NCBI GenBank assembly: GCA_018296165.2
Contig: JACKQL020000003.1
Coordinates: 1,116,001 to 1,180,000 of the forward strand
Origin: Termitomyces sp. T153
Lineage: Eukaryota > Basidiomycota > Agaricomycetes > Agaricales > Lyophyllaceae
Length of the DNA stretch: 64,000 bases
Direction: 5' to 3'
Part shown: positions 40,841 through 53,475 of the stretch, in pieces
Layout: every line of letters starts with the position of its first letter
Position numbering within the stretch: the stretch's first letter is position 1
Made by a program: the position numbers and the translations under genes
The notes under the pieces: model-generated
Database searches by the model: none
What the model was told of the DNA's origin: nothing
What the model saw: only the letters and a program-made list of their open reading frames with translations

Positions 40841-43800
40841 TCACTCGGGCAAATCAAAATATCCTCTAAACATAGACTCTGTCCGAAGGCTAGTGCTCCG
40901 TACTGTGGAGTGAACGTGGAGAAAGAGCCGAGGGAAACGTCGAGTAAAGTACGACAAATATCCCTCAGGCATAGGTCCGAGGTGACGCTTGACACTGTCA
41001 GGCAAGTCCTGGTAGTGGTGTTTCTGAAAAAAAAAACGCCAACGTGAGTGAAATGGTCCAACTCAGGAACCGTTCCTGACCTTATTCCGCAATGCTCGCA
41101 TGAGATCCTGCACAGAACGTCCATCATATTTCCGGAACTTCCCTAGATTTTCCAGAAAGATTTTATCCAAACGTGAATGCCAATCGTTTCCGACAATCGC
41201 GAATGCATTCGTTTCCAGCACAATCAAGTTGGAATCTTTGGGATCTCTGCACATGATTTCAAACCGATCGGACGCATCTTGCAAGAAATTCAAACGTCGT
41301 GCAGGATCCCAGAAGAAAGGATGTAATAGACATGTCATCGTATCAGGCCTACAAACTTCAGTTAGTATATTGGTACGGAATGCGGGTTAGACGACCGCTA
41401 CACACCTTGCCTGAGCCATCGGATCGAGCATCTGTGTAATTAGATCTACCGCCTCCGCCCCTTCCTCTCCAAATCTTTGCAGTCCATCCAGATTTTTTTC
41501 GTTTTTCAAAATGCTGACTTCCCTCTCGAAGCGATCACCGAAGGGATGGCTTCCATTTGTCAAAACATAGTAGAACAAGCATCCAAGTGCAAAGATATCC
41601 ACCGACTTCGTCAGGCGTGTCGTCCTAGTCGTGCCCGGTGCCCCTGTTGCAGTGCCCGTGCTCCCCCGCGACGACATCGAATGATCATCGGACAAATCAT
41701 CCAGCTTCACCTCGTCTCGAAGGATCTCGGGTGCGCGCCATCCAACAGTTCCTGCTGCCATAGATCCATATGCCGTGGGGAGGAAGCTCGTCTGGTCAAC
41801 ATCAAGCTTCTTGCACAGGCCAAAGTCAGATATTAGCATCCGATAGACAGTCTTGCCGCCAGGACCCGGCTTAGCGCCAGAGACGAGGATATTTTGAGGC
41901 TTGATATCACGATGAACAAGCTTGAGGGCATGAAGGTGCCGTAGTCCGCTTGTGATCTCCTTAAGTGCTTTTTTGGGTTCGAACGCGATAGCGATGTCGC
42001 GCCACTGATCCCTGTCGGGATTTTCTATGATGTCCGCGAGGGACGCAGGACATAGCTCGAGAGCAATGTAGAGAAAGTTGGCCTGAGCTTCTTGATAGTA
42101 GTATCGAATGACGTTGGGATGATCGTCACTTTGTTGCAAGATGCTCACTTCCCGGGATGCTAAGGTCACGAAATCCTGAAGCAGTCGTTTCACAGCCACA
42201 GCACGGCCTTGTAGTGACCCCTTGAATACTACTGTTCCGTGAGACCCGAAGCCTAGAAAATGACCCGACTCTATCAAATCAATCGGTAGAGAGTAGACAC
42301 AATCATACCTAGAACTGCATCCGATACAACCAAAGAAGGCATGGAGGGTTGAGGCTTCGTCGAATTTATGACCAGTGAGGGTATCGGAGGCGATTCTGGT
42401 CTCTTATTAACAGACTTGGCACTCCCATTGGCAGGCGGAGTCTTTTCCTCCTCCCTTTCATCTGTCTCCGGCACAGCGATGGCCACTTTCTTCTTTTTCC
42501 CGCGTTTGCCACGTCGAGTCTTTCGTTTCCCGGGAATTACAGGGAGATCCTCATTCACGTCCCCTTCTTTATCACTCTCGTCCCCGACAGCGGTATCATC
42601 AGACCCTGCGGAACCATTTGATATGAGTTTTGAGTTTGTCGTATCAGGTACTGGAGGTTCTGAGCTGGTTTGCTGAGGAGAGGTCGGAGCGGGGTCTACA
42701 ACGGTTTCCGTTAGGGGTGGAGGGTACAACTTCAATAGTGTCTCTGTTCCTGCGACGGTTGTGGCCCCGTCATCAAGGTGCTTGATAACTTGTGACTTTG
42801 TACTGTCGTCGTCGGGTGTGACGCTGCCTTGAGAAAGATTTTTAAGGAAGCGGAAACGCTTGACGCCTATCCAGAGTGATACGATACCAAGAATGAGGGT
42901 GATAGCAGCCACCTGCAAAAAGTTTCCTCGCACTGCTTTGGCCCATTCATTCTCCATAGAACCCTCAATCGTCGGCAATGAAAGGTCCGAATCAATTTCT
43001 GGAGGGCCGATAACAATCGAATCATTGTTAAGAACTTCTACGGGCTGCGCAACACCGGGCCACGGGAGAGGGAAACGTCCGTCAGCGGGACCGTCCAGAA
43101 GCCTCTTCAATCTGTCTTCATGACCATCGCTTTCTTCCAATCGTCGCATACCCACGAGACACCGGCGATCGGTATACGCGGTCCCGGAACACGTCTCACG
43201 TTCCCATGCTTCCCTCTGCTCTTTGTATTTCCGAGCTTTGGTAATGGCATCGACCTCTGTCAGTAATTCATCATCCAATTCCCCATGATCGGGTCCCTCA
43301 ATCAGTCGCACTGTCCCAGAGCGTTCAGGGCTACCAAACGCGACGAGAGGAAAGCGGTTAGGACTCATGGCAAAGAGGCTTCCTGTTTCTTTCACCATTC
43401 CAATGTAGGCAGCCTCACTGTTGGGAAGGGGAGTATCAGGCGTCAGATTCGGAAGAACGTCTTTGAGAAGGGGGCGAGGTTGGAGCAGAACAAGGGCATT
43501 ATTCCGAGAGTGAGAGCCTGTCCTACGAAGGACATCGAAGATCGCGACACTGAGTAAAGGTCGTCAGAGGACTTCCGAATATGAAGTAAGGTTACTGACA
43601 CAGGTGTAGAGAATGTATGCCCCCACATAGGCATAGAATCTCCTTGCCCATGAAGACCATTCTTCGGCTGTGTTTTGAAAGCAATGACTTCACCGTTGGG
43701 CAAGCTTTGAACGTATGTATCGTCTTGCGTACGCCTGTAAGTCGCTTGGACGACGTTATCCTTATTGTTCGGCCCATAGATAGAGAACGACAGATTTTGA

Positions 43801-44610
43801 GTAGGCAGTCTAGAGCCAACATTACGACGTGTATCTCGAATTGATACGTAGTAATCTTTTCAACTTTCAGTGTCGTTCCCGGTGAAAGAGGCGCTCATAC
43901 TGACCGGTCCGGCCTATATACACCTCAGTAGGAGTCGACATCGGGGGTTTGCTACCTTCCAACTCGTCCAAATCCAACTCTTCATTCTCATCGTCTGGCT
44001 GCTCCCATACACACTCTGAGTTCAATGTGGCCTTGATCCTCCCCGTTTCCAACTCTATCAACAACAACGATGTCTCCTTCCTCCCAACAAATACACGACC
44101 GTCATCAGAACCAGGTAAAGTAAAAGGTGACATGTCAACAAGCTCGGACATAGAGAAAGGGAAGCGCTGAAGGGGGCTCTTCGGTGTAGCCATAACATAA
44201 ATGTCGCCCGACTGCGGTTCAATGGCATATAACTCTTGTGGTGTTGTTTCGTCCGTCAAATCTGGGTCGTTGTCTACATGGGTGGTGCGAACGAGAGGTC
44301 CAAGAGTCGACGGCGCTGAAATGCTGGTGGAAGAAGGGGAAGACGACATGGACCATAAGATATTCCCAGATGTTCTGTTCAGTGCATGGAACTTTCCGTC
44401 AACTGAAGCAACGAGAACAACATCCATTAAATCGAAATCGTTCGTTCCCGCACCACTTTCTCTGCTCGAAGAGATAAAGGAGTATTCAGAAGGCCCACGT
44501 TCGGCGAGAGCATGGCTCCCGCCTGGGTTTGTTGTTCTAAGTGCAATAATCTCAGCCAAACATGCAGAGAGGAGTGCTAAAGTCACAGAGAAGTAGATTA
44601 GCGGGACCAT
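40841..44610 (-). CDS. IRE1: IRE1: ER-stress sensor kinase/endoribonuclease
   Basis: Six exons join in frame: 43905-44610, 43600-43855, 42309-43549, 41406-42270, 41081-41348, 40841-41023 (1172 residues). The protein spans the ER membrane, senses unfolded proteins and splices a bZIP factor mRNA. The start MVPLIYFSVTLALLSACLA is a signal peptide. A luminal beta-propeller-like sensor follows (VVLVASVDGKFHALNRTSG). One membrane helix lies near 531-550 (LQVAAITLILGIVSLWIGVK). A basic/acidic linker leads to the kinase (about 735-1023: GFGSHGTVVFKG, AVKRL, HRDIKPQNIL, DFGLCKKL, WRAPE). The C-terminal RNase (KEN) domain contains DRFEIMCRDP, NDWHSRLDKIF and GYLSYFTRRFPRLFLHV. Catalytic Asp and DFG are intact. 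Introns are 38-57 nt. The small insert SSRGSTGTATGAPGTT after the activation loop looks lineage-specific. Confidence 0.96.
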
Positions 44611-45360
44611 CTGCGCTCATCCCGCGCTAAGGATAGAGGTAGAGGACAATGACAGCAGGAACGTCAATCGGGTGGACCGAGCTAGAGGTGAGTACCGTGG
44701 CTGTGCTATTTCTTCTCATGTCAACAGTCATCACGCCGTACAAAGCAAAGACCGCGTTTACAGCACATCTACTTGTCAGGAAAAAGTTGACTCTACCTGA
44801 GTATCTCAGTGGTACAGATCCGCGATCACGGCTAATAGCCAGCCATAAATTCTTGATCACCACTTTTTGGTTTTCTCCCCTTCCACTCTCGGTCCCGCCA
44901 AGCTCAAGGTTTTCATCATGAGCGTGAATACACTACATGGAACTTGGTACCCTATGGACAGGCTTTCAATTTTCAGACGCATCAATCGGACAACTTCAGC
45001 AGTTCGCTACGTCAGAGCTGAAGTTCAAACGTTCATCCTTAACTACAAAAGCCTGGACGTAATTATGTACCTGCTTGACACTCACACCTTAAAATGTCCA
45101 TACTGTCGGGAAAATCCACAAAGGTAGTGCTTGTTAATAAATCAAAGTTACTCTGCCTTCTTCAGTGATATATAGGCCCTTTTGTGGCCCCAAAGTGGCG
45201 CAAGGTACCCTCCGATCAGTGTTACAAACTTTACAATTGCGTTAGTTTCGTTAATTGATTACGTGGCTGCTACTATCGTCACTTACAAGTTTCTCCAGAA
45301 AAATGAAATGGCCAGGAAACGCTAGATATCCATCTCCCCAATAGAATGCAACTATCATGT
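44611..45360. other. IRE1 upstream region
   Basis: Short ORFs occur on both strands just upstream of IRE1 (plus 44649-44921; minus 44627-44863), but neither has a domain or a convincing splice model. I treat the stretch as promoter and spacer. Confidence 0.35.
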
Positions 45361-45860
45361 CTAGGAAATTAGGAGGCCATCCCATCCCTTGGGTATGAGA
45401 TTGCGGAAGAAAATCTCTTTCTCCTCATCCTCACATTTTCTCACCTATTTAGTACGTGTGTATGATTGAAGAAGCGAAATAACCTACCATCGGGTCAGTC
45501 CTTTCGTAGAAAACACACTCTTCACCTTTAAATGTCCGGAGGGAGTGCACTACACCTTTCCGGACGACCACATCCCCGTCTTCAGGTGTGAAAATCCTGA
45601 CATTCGAGTCGAGCTTAACTTCCATTCTGCCTTTAATCAGGCGAAAGATCTCATCATGCGTTTCGTGCCAGTGCGGAGGAATGTAAGCGGCATCCGCTTC
45701 GCTAGAGAAGCGGTTCAAAACCAGGTATCGTTCGTTTCGGAGGAAAGTCTAATATGTAAGGAGTCAGGCGAATAGAAGCCTTCTGGTAAAATGAAGGTAC
45801 CATTGTGGCTCCTTTCCCTAGTGAAATGGTCTCAGGTAGCTCTGCCGAAAAGGTGGACAT
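45361..45860 (-). CDS. Small cupin-domain protein, 129 aa
   Basis: Three exons join in frame: 45801-45860, 45488-45748, 45361-45429. Removal of the 52-nt intron at 45749-45800 (GTACCT...CTGAC...ATTAG) gives GATMTFLRNERYLVLNRF, and the 58-nt intron at 45430-45487 links DPM to DEEKEIFFRNL. The cupin core shows PPHWHETHDEIF (H-x-H-x5-E-type metal site), then GDVVVRKGVVHSL. The fold usually binds a metal and a small molecule or serves as a sugar/oxalate-type enzyme; the substrate cannot be told. An in-frame ATG at 45935 would add 25 residues. Its neighbours give no functional hint. Confidence 0.8.
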
Positions 45861-45935
45861 GACAGATATCGTTACAGGGACGTGCTGGGTTTTTATGTGA
45901 TCTGTCCCTGTCATGTGTTGGGAAACGGTTGTCAC

Positions 45936-46751
45936 TTGTCTTTCTCAAGTGTGTTAATGTATATGATGGCATGGGACAAAAAAGCTATTTGACGATGATC
46001 AGCGGAAGACGTGGTTGGTTGGGTTGATTGATTGTTATTACCGCATGGTCCGCGTGCGAACAGCCGGGGACCGCATACTACATTGGTCGCGTTCCAGTGT
46101 AGTCGCTAGCGAGTTCTCCCATTGGCCACATAACTCGTAGGGCGCCAAGAGATAATGAAATGACAAAGTGAAACTCTGCTGGAGACCAGTATCTCAAGGT
46201 CATGATACCAGCCCCATAAAGAGGGGTGCAACGGAAGATCGAGATCCAAGCGCCCCAGAAGGCATCTACAGTACGCCATCTGAACGTTCTCCAGAGGGCG
46301 TAACATAGTTGGTGGTGTTCACAGTGCAAGACGCGATAAAGACTGTATTTACAATGCTCAAACGACTTTGCCAGCCCTGCACCAAGCAATGTCAATGTCG
46401 TGGTGCTCGGGAATCACGGTGATCACTCGTAGTGGTCATAGTGTCTGTACATCAACCAAGGATACAAGCCATAGTGTCATAAGAGGTGAAATGGCAGGAC
46501 TTCGGTGTCCGCATTATTCTCATCCAGCGCAATTCTTCATTGAAGGAGCCGGCTGAGCGGATCAAGACTGCTACTGCTATGCTGCCACTCTTGAGTGCAC
46601 TGGTGTTGAGAGCAGCATTCACACTGCTGTCTATTCCATAAAGTTTGGTGTAAAGGTTTATTCATTGGTCTTGGAACAATGACGATCCGAGTCATAAATT
46701 ACAAATTCTGATTGTTTGGAACAATGAGAGGGATGGGTCCGACAGACACAA
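45936..46751. other. Intergenic, no supported gene
   Basis: A minus-strand ORF of 105 codons (46078-46395) is rich in Trp and Tyr but has no recognisable domain and no matching splice sites. Confidence 0.35.
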
Positions 46752-47200
46752 TTATACGATACGAGGACTCTCCTTTCGGCGTCGTTCTTCCTCTTGCTCC
46801 TTTCGTTCGACTCGATGTTCTGCCAGTTTGACTTCGAAAATTTCGATGGTGGTCAAAACATTGTCGAGCATCGCGGCTTCGGATAATTCTACCAACTTGT
46901 CGCCAGCTGACGCGCCTAGCCTCGGCTAAGCATCTCTTTGTCATGGCTACTCATCAATCATCGTCTCTAGGGCGATGTCATTAACGGTCCTAGACACTCC
47001 ATGCGCACAGCGCCCTCCAGGGATCGACGCAGTCCGTTTGGGTCGACAAGACAGGTTGTTGGACGGTAGGACAGACATAGTTGCTATGACTGTACCACTC
47101 TACTCGTCCTTGATGCCTCGTCCAAAGTGATGTGGCGATGGCGCCAAAGGCGAACCAAAGGATACGGCTGGGGTCGTAGCACCCGCTTCTGTACCTGGGC
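46752..47200 (-). CDS. Small hypothetical protein with one hydrophobic segment
   Basis: The minus strand holds an exon reading YRSGCYDPSRILWFAFGAIA, then TSLWTRHQG (near 47085-47195). The last exon reads AAMLDNVLTTIEIFEVKLAE, then HRVERKEQEEERRRKE, with stop at 46752-46754. Together they suggest a small protein with a membrane-like or amphipathic segment and a charged C-terminal coil. The layout resembles small basidiomycete hypotheticals. The 5' exon with the start codon and the intron boundaries (acceptor CTTAG or GCTAG near 46920) are not settled. Confidence 0.5.
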
Positions 47201-47529
47201 CGTAAAGATGAATAATAGAGGTTGTAGTAATGGGGAGTTATGACTTCAGGTATAAGTGAGTTGTTTGCATGCTCTCGAGATATGAGTTTTTATAATCAGT
47301 TAACGAGACGCAAATCCTCTCGGCGGGGTTGCTGAATCGCCCTGGTCATATACATGACACCGCAGCTCATGGTATAATAATTCGATACGTACTTATACGT
47401 ACCCAGGGCTTCGTACAAGTTCTTATTCAGTGAGATGTATATGTATCAATGCTCAATGTTCATCTGCAATGAAGATTCTGATAAAATATATACGATGAGT
47501 CAGACGAGTCACAAACACCTTCGCATTTG

Positions 47530-48906
47530 TTATAGTTTGAGCTCCAGTATCCGGCTATTTTCGCCTTTCTTCTCTGCAATCTCCTCATCGCTCACTACAC
47601 GTCCACTTATCTCCTGTTCTACCTCACTCGCTATTTCTGCGAGGAAAAGCGACTTGCCGTCCTCCTTCTGACCGCAAGGATCACCCCCAATGAGACTCAC
47701 GAAAACACCTTTACCAAGAACAGGATATGATCCTACTTGGACCCGTTTCTGTAAACGTTCCTGTAAAGAAGATAGATAGGGTGCAATATACGATTCAGGG
47801 CGCCTGTATCTTCAGAATGAACCCCAAACGCCCTATGATCAGATAAAACAAGATGGCCTACTCGGTGAAGATTTGTATCCGTAAAGGACGCTCACTCTTG
47901 GATGGTAGTGGAAGAAATGGAGTCAGACCGGTCAACATCCGTTGGAACAGTGACGGAATACCGGGGAATACACATAGGCGCCCCTCGAGTCTCACTACAG
48001 GCTAAACGACCTATTGATTAGGCAGTCTAGGAGAGAAGGAAGAACTACGCACAACCCATACATCTTCAGCGATGAATATCACCTCTGCATCCTTCGGAAA
48101 TAGTGCCATTCTTCGAGCGGCTTCGCGTTGTTGCTCGTTAGTATGCGAGAACAGTTGGCGACTCCGGCTGAGAGCCTCCATACGTCGTAGTGTCTCAGCA
48201 TGGTGTACTAGGGGCTGGCTGAAAGATCTTGCAAGGGAACTGTACGTGATATCTAGCCCGGATTTGCGATCTTGAGTAGCTACGAGATGATGGGTCAAGG
48301 TTATAGGAGGCGTACCATCGTGTGTAGGCCCAATACCCCCAGTTGTGATCACAAGATCATACTTTTCCACCATCCGTCTGCTAGCCTCGATGCTAAAGGT
48401 CAACACAGTATTAGTGCGAGTAAACTCAAAACCCGATCCAGCGTACATCTCCGACTCATCGTCAGGGATAACCTCCACTCGTTTCCTGCAGGTAATTTAT
48501 CAACCTATACAAAGCGGAATAAGGAAAGAAATGCACAGCTGAACCCCGTGCTCAAAACAATAACGCGCAAAAAAATTCGAATTCAGGTCAAGTGTTTTCC
48601 CGTTCAGAATCTCGTCACTAAACGCGTTTCCGCTAAGCAGTCGACTACCGGATTATGCCACACAACACACCCTATGACGAGTGCAGCGGCAGTGCGTATG
48701 TGGCGGCCTTCTCCCAGCGGGTTTGGTGGCATGGGAGATACTGGGAAACCCGGAGCATCATTACTGATTGGGTCCTTTGTTGGAGGGATATTGGATGAGG
48801 CCATGTTCAGATTTCGTTGTCTTGGAAATAGAGTTCGTGTACTTAGGCGAGTCGCTAAACAAGGCGTGGATGGAAACACTGCTAGAAATCGAAGTGACGA
48901 GGACAT
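47530..48906 (-). CDS. Molybdopterin-binding (MoCF/CinA-like) domain protein
   Basis: The spliced reading starts [20 protein letters not shown], a basic, Ser-rich leader that may direct mitochondrial import. The domain begins [19 protein letters not shown] (exons 48671-48906 and 48537-48617). It continues [55 protein letters not shown] and [14 protein letters not shown], all hallmarks of the MoaB/CinA-like fold ([11 protein letters not shown] is the phosphate-binding loop). Further exons give [20 protein letters not shown] and [20 protein letters not shown]; the stop is 47530-47532. Related domains occur in molybdenum-cofactor enzymes and at the N-terminus of FAD synthases, but no second catalytic domain is seen, so the reaction is not assigned. 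Confidence 0.88.
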
Positions 48907-49898
48907 AGTCCGTAATCAGCTCTGAGCCGCTTCGGCGTGGCCCTCAGATGACTATCATTGGAGAGTGTGGGGAACAGACTCGTCTGCGCAATATAGACAA
49001 CTCGTGGTCATGCTATTCCCCACGAGTTATATTTAATATTGGCATTATGTACCTAAATTCAAAATTAAGACGATTATCATCCATTTATGACTGGGTACCC
49101 TTTATTTATGCAATTTCAACATCTCGCTTGAATTCGAGGTTAGAATGTATCTCGTTTCGTAGACATCACTGGCGTTTTCAACGAGCTTCCTTGACCCGGG
49201 TGTTCAAGCGTCCTTGACCTATGTTTCGACGTTAATGATTTTGTACCTTCCGGGGTTGGTTCAGTGCGGACCTTGGTGCGGGACGCCAGACTCGATGCTG
49301 CGTTGTACACTCATGGTTCATAGGTATTTTGAAATAACGTGAGATCTCCGATGCAGCATGCCCCCTTCAAGTTTACAAGGTGCTCGTTTCAAGGACGATA
49401 TTCATTGGGCACATGTGCTAACCAAGATGATCGCTGGTCTACAGTAGTAGAGGTTGCCCGGATATGAGGTGGTCATAATTGAAATGTTGAAGAAATCATT
49501 AGTATCTAGTAGGAATCTATTGGAGATGCTGCTGCTTCTGGCTGGGCGACAGAAACAATGAACTGACGTACAGACGCTTCCAGTGATTAGGCACTGACTT
49601 CTCATACTCATGATAGATATGCTTTTGTTTCGGTATTAATGACTTCAGCATATGTATGCTCAGGAAGCACCTTTTTGATCGGTCGAAAATCTAGGCTCAC
49701 ACTAATGATCACTCTCAGGTTATACCTTCAATTAAACAGGCTTAAGTGTTACACTGACGTAACTTGAAGTCTCATGCCTTCTAACGTCGTCATTTTCTCT
49801 CGAAGTACGTTAAGATAGACAGAGATGTCGACCAGACTAAGAATAGACTGCAGGTAATATATGGACTGTTGTCCGATAGTAGCGAAGTACTACGGAAG
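48907..49898. other. Intergenic, no supported gene
   Basis: AT-rich with short ORFs only. Confidence 0.35.
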
Positions 49899-50390
49899 TT
49901 AAGATTGTCTCTGCCCCTCTGGCTCCTCCAGTAGCCACTTGAAGCCAGTCAGGCCCTCAAACTGCTTCGCGGGGCCCGACTGTACAACGAATCTCCACAC
50001 GAATGGAAAGCTGGTAAGTGACTGTTTACCGTTGGCGATGAATATATCATAGGCCTCGAAGCAATACAGTCCGGATTCACGGTGGTACTATATACTAGTT
50101 CGGAGCCATCGACCGAACTGTACAACCAGGCTCACCAATCAGCTCAGTAGTGCCTGTTTGGAAATTTCGCACTGGTGACTTCGATTTGGTTCTCGTGCTC
50201 TCACCTTCCAAACTCAGGTTGCCTCCAGCCGACAGCAATCCGTAACAGGCTCTGTCGAATTTGAGCTTCTCAGGGGCTATGCTGGAGCTTATGGCAGCTC
50301 TTTCTGCTCGCGGAAGCTAAGCTCGTAGACTTGACATACTTCGAGATTCAAATATACTGACCAGCATCGTCCCACTGTCATGGGACGAAA
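49899..50390 (-). pseudogene. Gene-like minus-strand sequence, possibly a damaged hypothetical gene
   Basis: A 62-codon open run ending at TAA 49899-49901 reads like protein (ESGLYCFEAYDIFIANG, then FPFVWRFVVQSGPAKQFEG). An upstream stretch, 50140-50330, reads LKFDRACYGLLSAGGNLSLE. The GT-AG intron between them (GTGAGCC...TATATAG) would shift the frame, and other joins hit stops. Either the splice model is wrong or the gene carries a frameshift. The family is not recognised. Confidence 0.35.
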
Positions 50391-51917
50391 TGTTTTTTTT
50401 TCTTAGGGGATTCTGTCGCAACTTTTCCTTACTTTCAAAAGGTCCTCTTGACGGACCGGAATTCCGTTTCCGTTCTCACTTGTGGTTGCGGTCCATTGAC
50501 AATAGAATTATTTGACTTCATTGACGGCATTGTACCGCCTTTGTACAGTTTTATGGAAAGCTGTAAAACACTATGATTAACTCCTCCTTCTCGAATCAAA
50601 TGTGGCAAGGAGGATGAAGAATTTCACTGCGTTAAGAGTGCATCTGTTGTGGGGTACGTTTAGCTGTGAGAGATTGGAGCCAGATTTGAAAGGCATCTAA
50701 ACATATCATGGCAGCTGATGTAAAGGCAGATAGTCCAAGATGTTGATTTGCTGATGTTGGCTGTTCCTACTAAATAGATGACAATAAGTGGCTAAAAAAG
50801 TTTGGGCTAGCTTTGTGTGGTAAGCAAGATCTCTTACTTAGCTTCTAGCCCCTGGCTATGTCGCATGGCAAGAGCCATCTGAAGCGAGGTCTGTCTAAGA
50901 CTCGTCGTTCAATAACGTAGTGTTTATCATACTTTGATTATACTGACAGTTCTAGCTGTAAGACAGTATAATCAACTTCTCCTTCTTGATTCAAATATGC
51001 AAGGAAAAGTTTATTCTACTGACGGTTCCAGCTTAGAACTACCTATCGATACTGACTATATATGTGACCGGTCTCTTTACTTATTTTCGAAATGGTTCGA
51101 CATGGAAGCAGTGCCGTCTTCCCTCCTGAATCCTCGGCGGCTGTAGAACATCCACGGTCAGTCTGACCAGTTCCAAGGTTACCGATGTATCTAGATCTGA
51201 GTACAAAAATCACAACTGCAAGTTGACCAGTTCAAAATGAAATGCATACAGAAAAGTGATTTACTATTCCTTGTGAACCTTGTGAAGGAAGTGTGTTAGA
51301 CAATGAGGTATCTTGACCAAGCTATATGAATCATCGTGAACAGAAATGCCAGATGGAATTGAGGGAACTGAGGCAAACAAAGAGTTGGATTGAATATGGT
51401 GATAGTGGCACCTAGCAGAAGATGTGACACGTATTTTGTGTGAACTCTCAGGAGATGGTGAGGTTATCTATTGGCAGAAAAGGTTGTATAGGTGAAAGAC
51501 AGCAACCATGCACGATTTAGCGCAATACTACAATGATGTCGCCTACGAAACTTGAAGCTGCAATGTTGGCGCAGCGCATGGGCGATCTGCACTGTCTAAC
51601 GTTCAAATTTCAATCTTTTATGGAGCACTCGAGAACCCTCGGTCACCCAGCAGCGTTCGGAGTTCTTTGGCTTTCCAGAACTAGTAAGTAAACTTGGTTT
51701 GATTTACCTTCGAAATCTCAATTTAGAACATGCCGTCAACCTATTCTAGCTACTCATGTGTCCAGCGACCCGTGCCGTCAATCCGGATTCCTCGTTGCAA
51801 CTGCGTAGCTTCAGACTTGGAGTTTTTCTTCACGTGTGTGATCGCGATTACTTACACGACTCCTATATCATGGTCCCATATCCTTTCTTGAGCCCGACTT
51901 CCTCATTCTGATCCAAC
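50391..51917. other. Intergenic upstream of the DUF6534 gene
   Basis: Nothing coding is seen. Two related sentences of sequence around the words ACTCCTCCTTCTCGAATCAAAT (near 50580) and ACTTCTCCTTCTTGATTCAAAT (near 50975) suggest a small duplicated segment. Confidence 0.35.
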
Positions 51918-53475
51918 ATGTCGTCAACGCTCCCTCCAGATGTGGTCAAGAGGTGACAGTCTTCTGTCCATCCCAGCGTGTTTCAACCTCTGAATGTACT
52001 GATAGCTCTGGACCTCTCGTAGGCAGGGTACCCTTTGTTACTCCCCTTCTAATGTGCTCCGGTCTTTTTCCTCTTACAGCTTCTTGGGTACTTGTTCAAT
52101 TGGGGTTTGTTTGGCGTAGTATCAATCCAAGTTTGTGTGTCATCTATTTTTTTCCCACGAATTCGTTCTAATTAGTCTTTCTTGAATTTCTATAGACTAC
52201 TACTACATTGCTTTCCCTGACGATCGTTTATATTGTAAAATCCTTGTCTATGGAGTTTACCTATTAGAGTCCCTTCAGACCGTCATTATCACACACGATG
52301 CATTTGCAAGCTTTGGGGCTGGCTTCGGTAGCTTCGAGGCTCTCGACAACATACAACTTACGTGCTTGAGTATTCCTATCCTGAGTGGCATTGGTAAGCC
52401 TTTTCAGGACCTGATCAGCTTGTTATGTTCATTCATTTTGTGGTATAGTTGGGTGTGTGGTCCAGATGTACTATGCATATCGGATCAATATCCTTTCGAA
52501 AAGTAAAGTACTTGGATCTGTGATTGCGACTGTAAGTGGGCCATGCAATTTTTGTTCATATTATTAAACAACGAGTGAACAGATTTCATTTGTAGGATGC
52601 GTCGCCGGTATCGTTACTGGTGTTAAGTCATTTGAGTTGGGCAGTTTGAGCAAGCTCACTCAAACCACCGTATTCATAAGTGCTGGGGTAGATTTCATCG
52701 ATCTCTCCTCCTTCCAATTGTTGCTGAATAATGTCTTAGTTTTGGTGGGGATGCTGTGCTTTGTGCGATGTCATCATCGCGTTTGTCATGACATACCTGG
52801 TACGGCAGGGTTTTCCCCCAAGTGGGACGTCCCCTTGACGCATCTAGTCGATAAGAAAATTTTCTGACTAATTCGTACTATCAGTTGTCACGCCATGATA
52901 CCGGATTTAGATCAACCCATTTGACGATCATCCGGCTGCAGCGTTTAACAATCGAGACAGGAACTGCTACAGGTAGAAGTATAAACTCTCAAACAAGTCA
53001 AACGAGCATTAATCCCAGTGGGCGTCTACAGCATTGGTCGCTGTCACCAATTTATTACTGTTTTTCAAATATCCTCAAACAAATTATTACACTTGCCCTG
53101 TGCTGATCATCGCAAAACTCTACTGCAACACATTACTTGTCCTTTTCAACAGCCGTATGCGGATTACTGGAGGGAGAGAAGAAGCTCGTCATACTACACA
53201 TACCACCACCGATATTCTGCATACACAGTCTCATCACGTCGCCTTTTCACGTTCTCCTTCAATGTACTTGCAAGAGCGGAGATCTTCGCGTAAAGATGCA
53301 CACGACAGTGAGTTTGGGGAGGTTCGTTGAAACATCTGACAATATTGTATTTGCGATTTTAAATCAAGCGTTCTCGTAGGGTGTTTCCCCCAAATCAGGT
53401 GTTCAGGTCACAACCGATGTTTATGTGGCTGACGACTCGGGCAAAAGTCGAGAGTATGAACTTCAAACTGTGTAA
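51918..53475 (+). CDS. DUF6534 multi-pass membrane protein, 343 aa
   Basis: Ten exons join in frame: 51918-51952, 52006-52027, 52080-52134, 52196-52393, 52449-52531, 52583-52687, 52740-52799, 52885-52972, 53032-53321, 53380-53475. The reading matches the agaricomycete DUF6534 family: GPLVG, GYLFNWGLFGVVSIQVYYYY, YCKILVYGVYLLESLQTVII, VQMYYAYRINILSKSKVLGS, FWWGCCALCDVIIAFVMTYL, SRHDTGFRSTHLTIIRLQRL and IAKLYCNTLLVLFNSRMRIT. Six or seven membrane helices are expected, with a long Ser/His-rich cytoplasmic tail ending SGVQVTTDVYVADDSGKSRE. The function of this expanded family is unknown. The exon count is high for a gene this short, but all junctions are GT-AG and keep phase. Confidence 0.9.

Noticed and set aside
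44627..44921. Small gene divergent from IRE1
   Set aside because: ORFs exist on both strands, but neither is recognisable, and the proposed intron (GTGAGTACC...CAACAG) shifts the plus-strand frame into a stop.
45449..45935. Frameshifted cupin pseudogene (two overlapping frames)
   Set aside because: The 52-nt GT-AG intron at 45749-45800 restores a continuous cupin reading, so no frameshift is needed.
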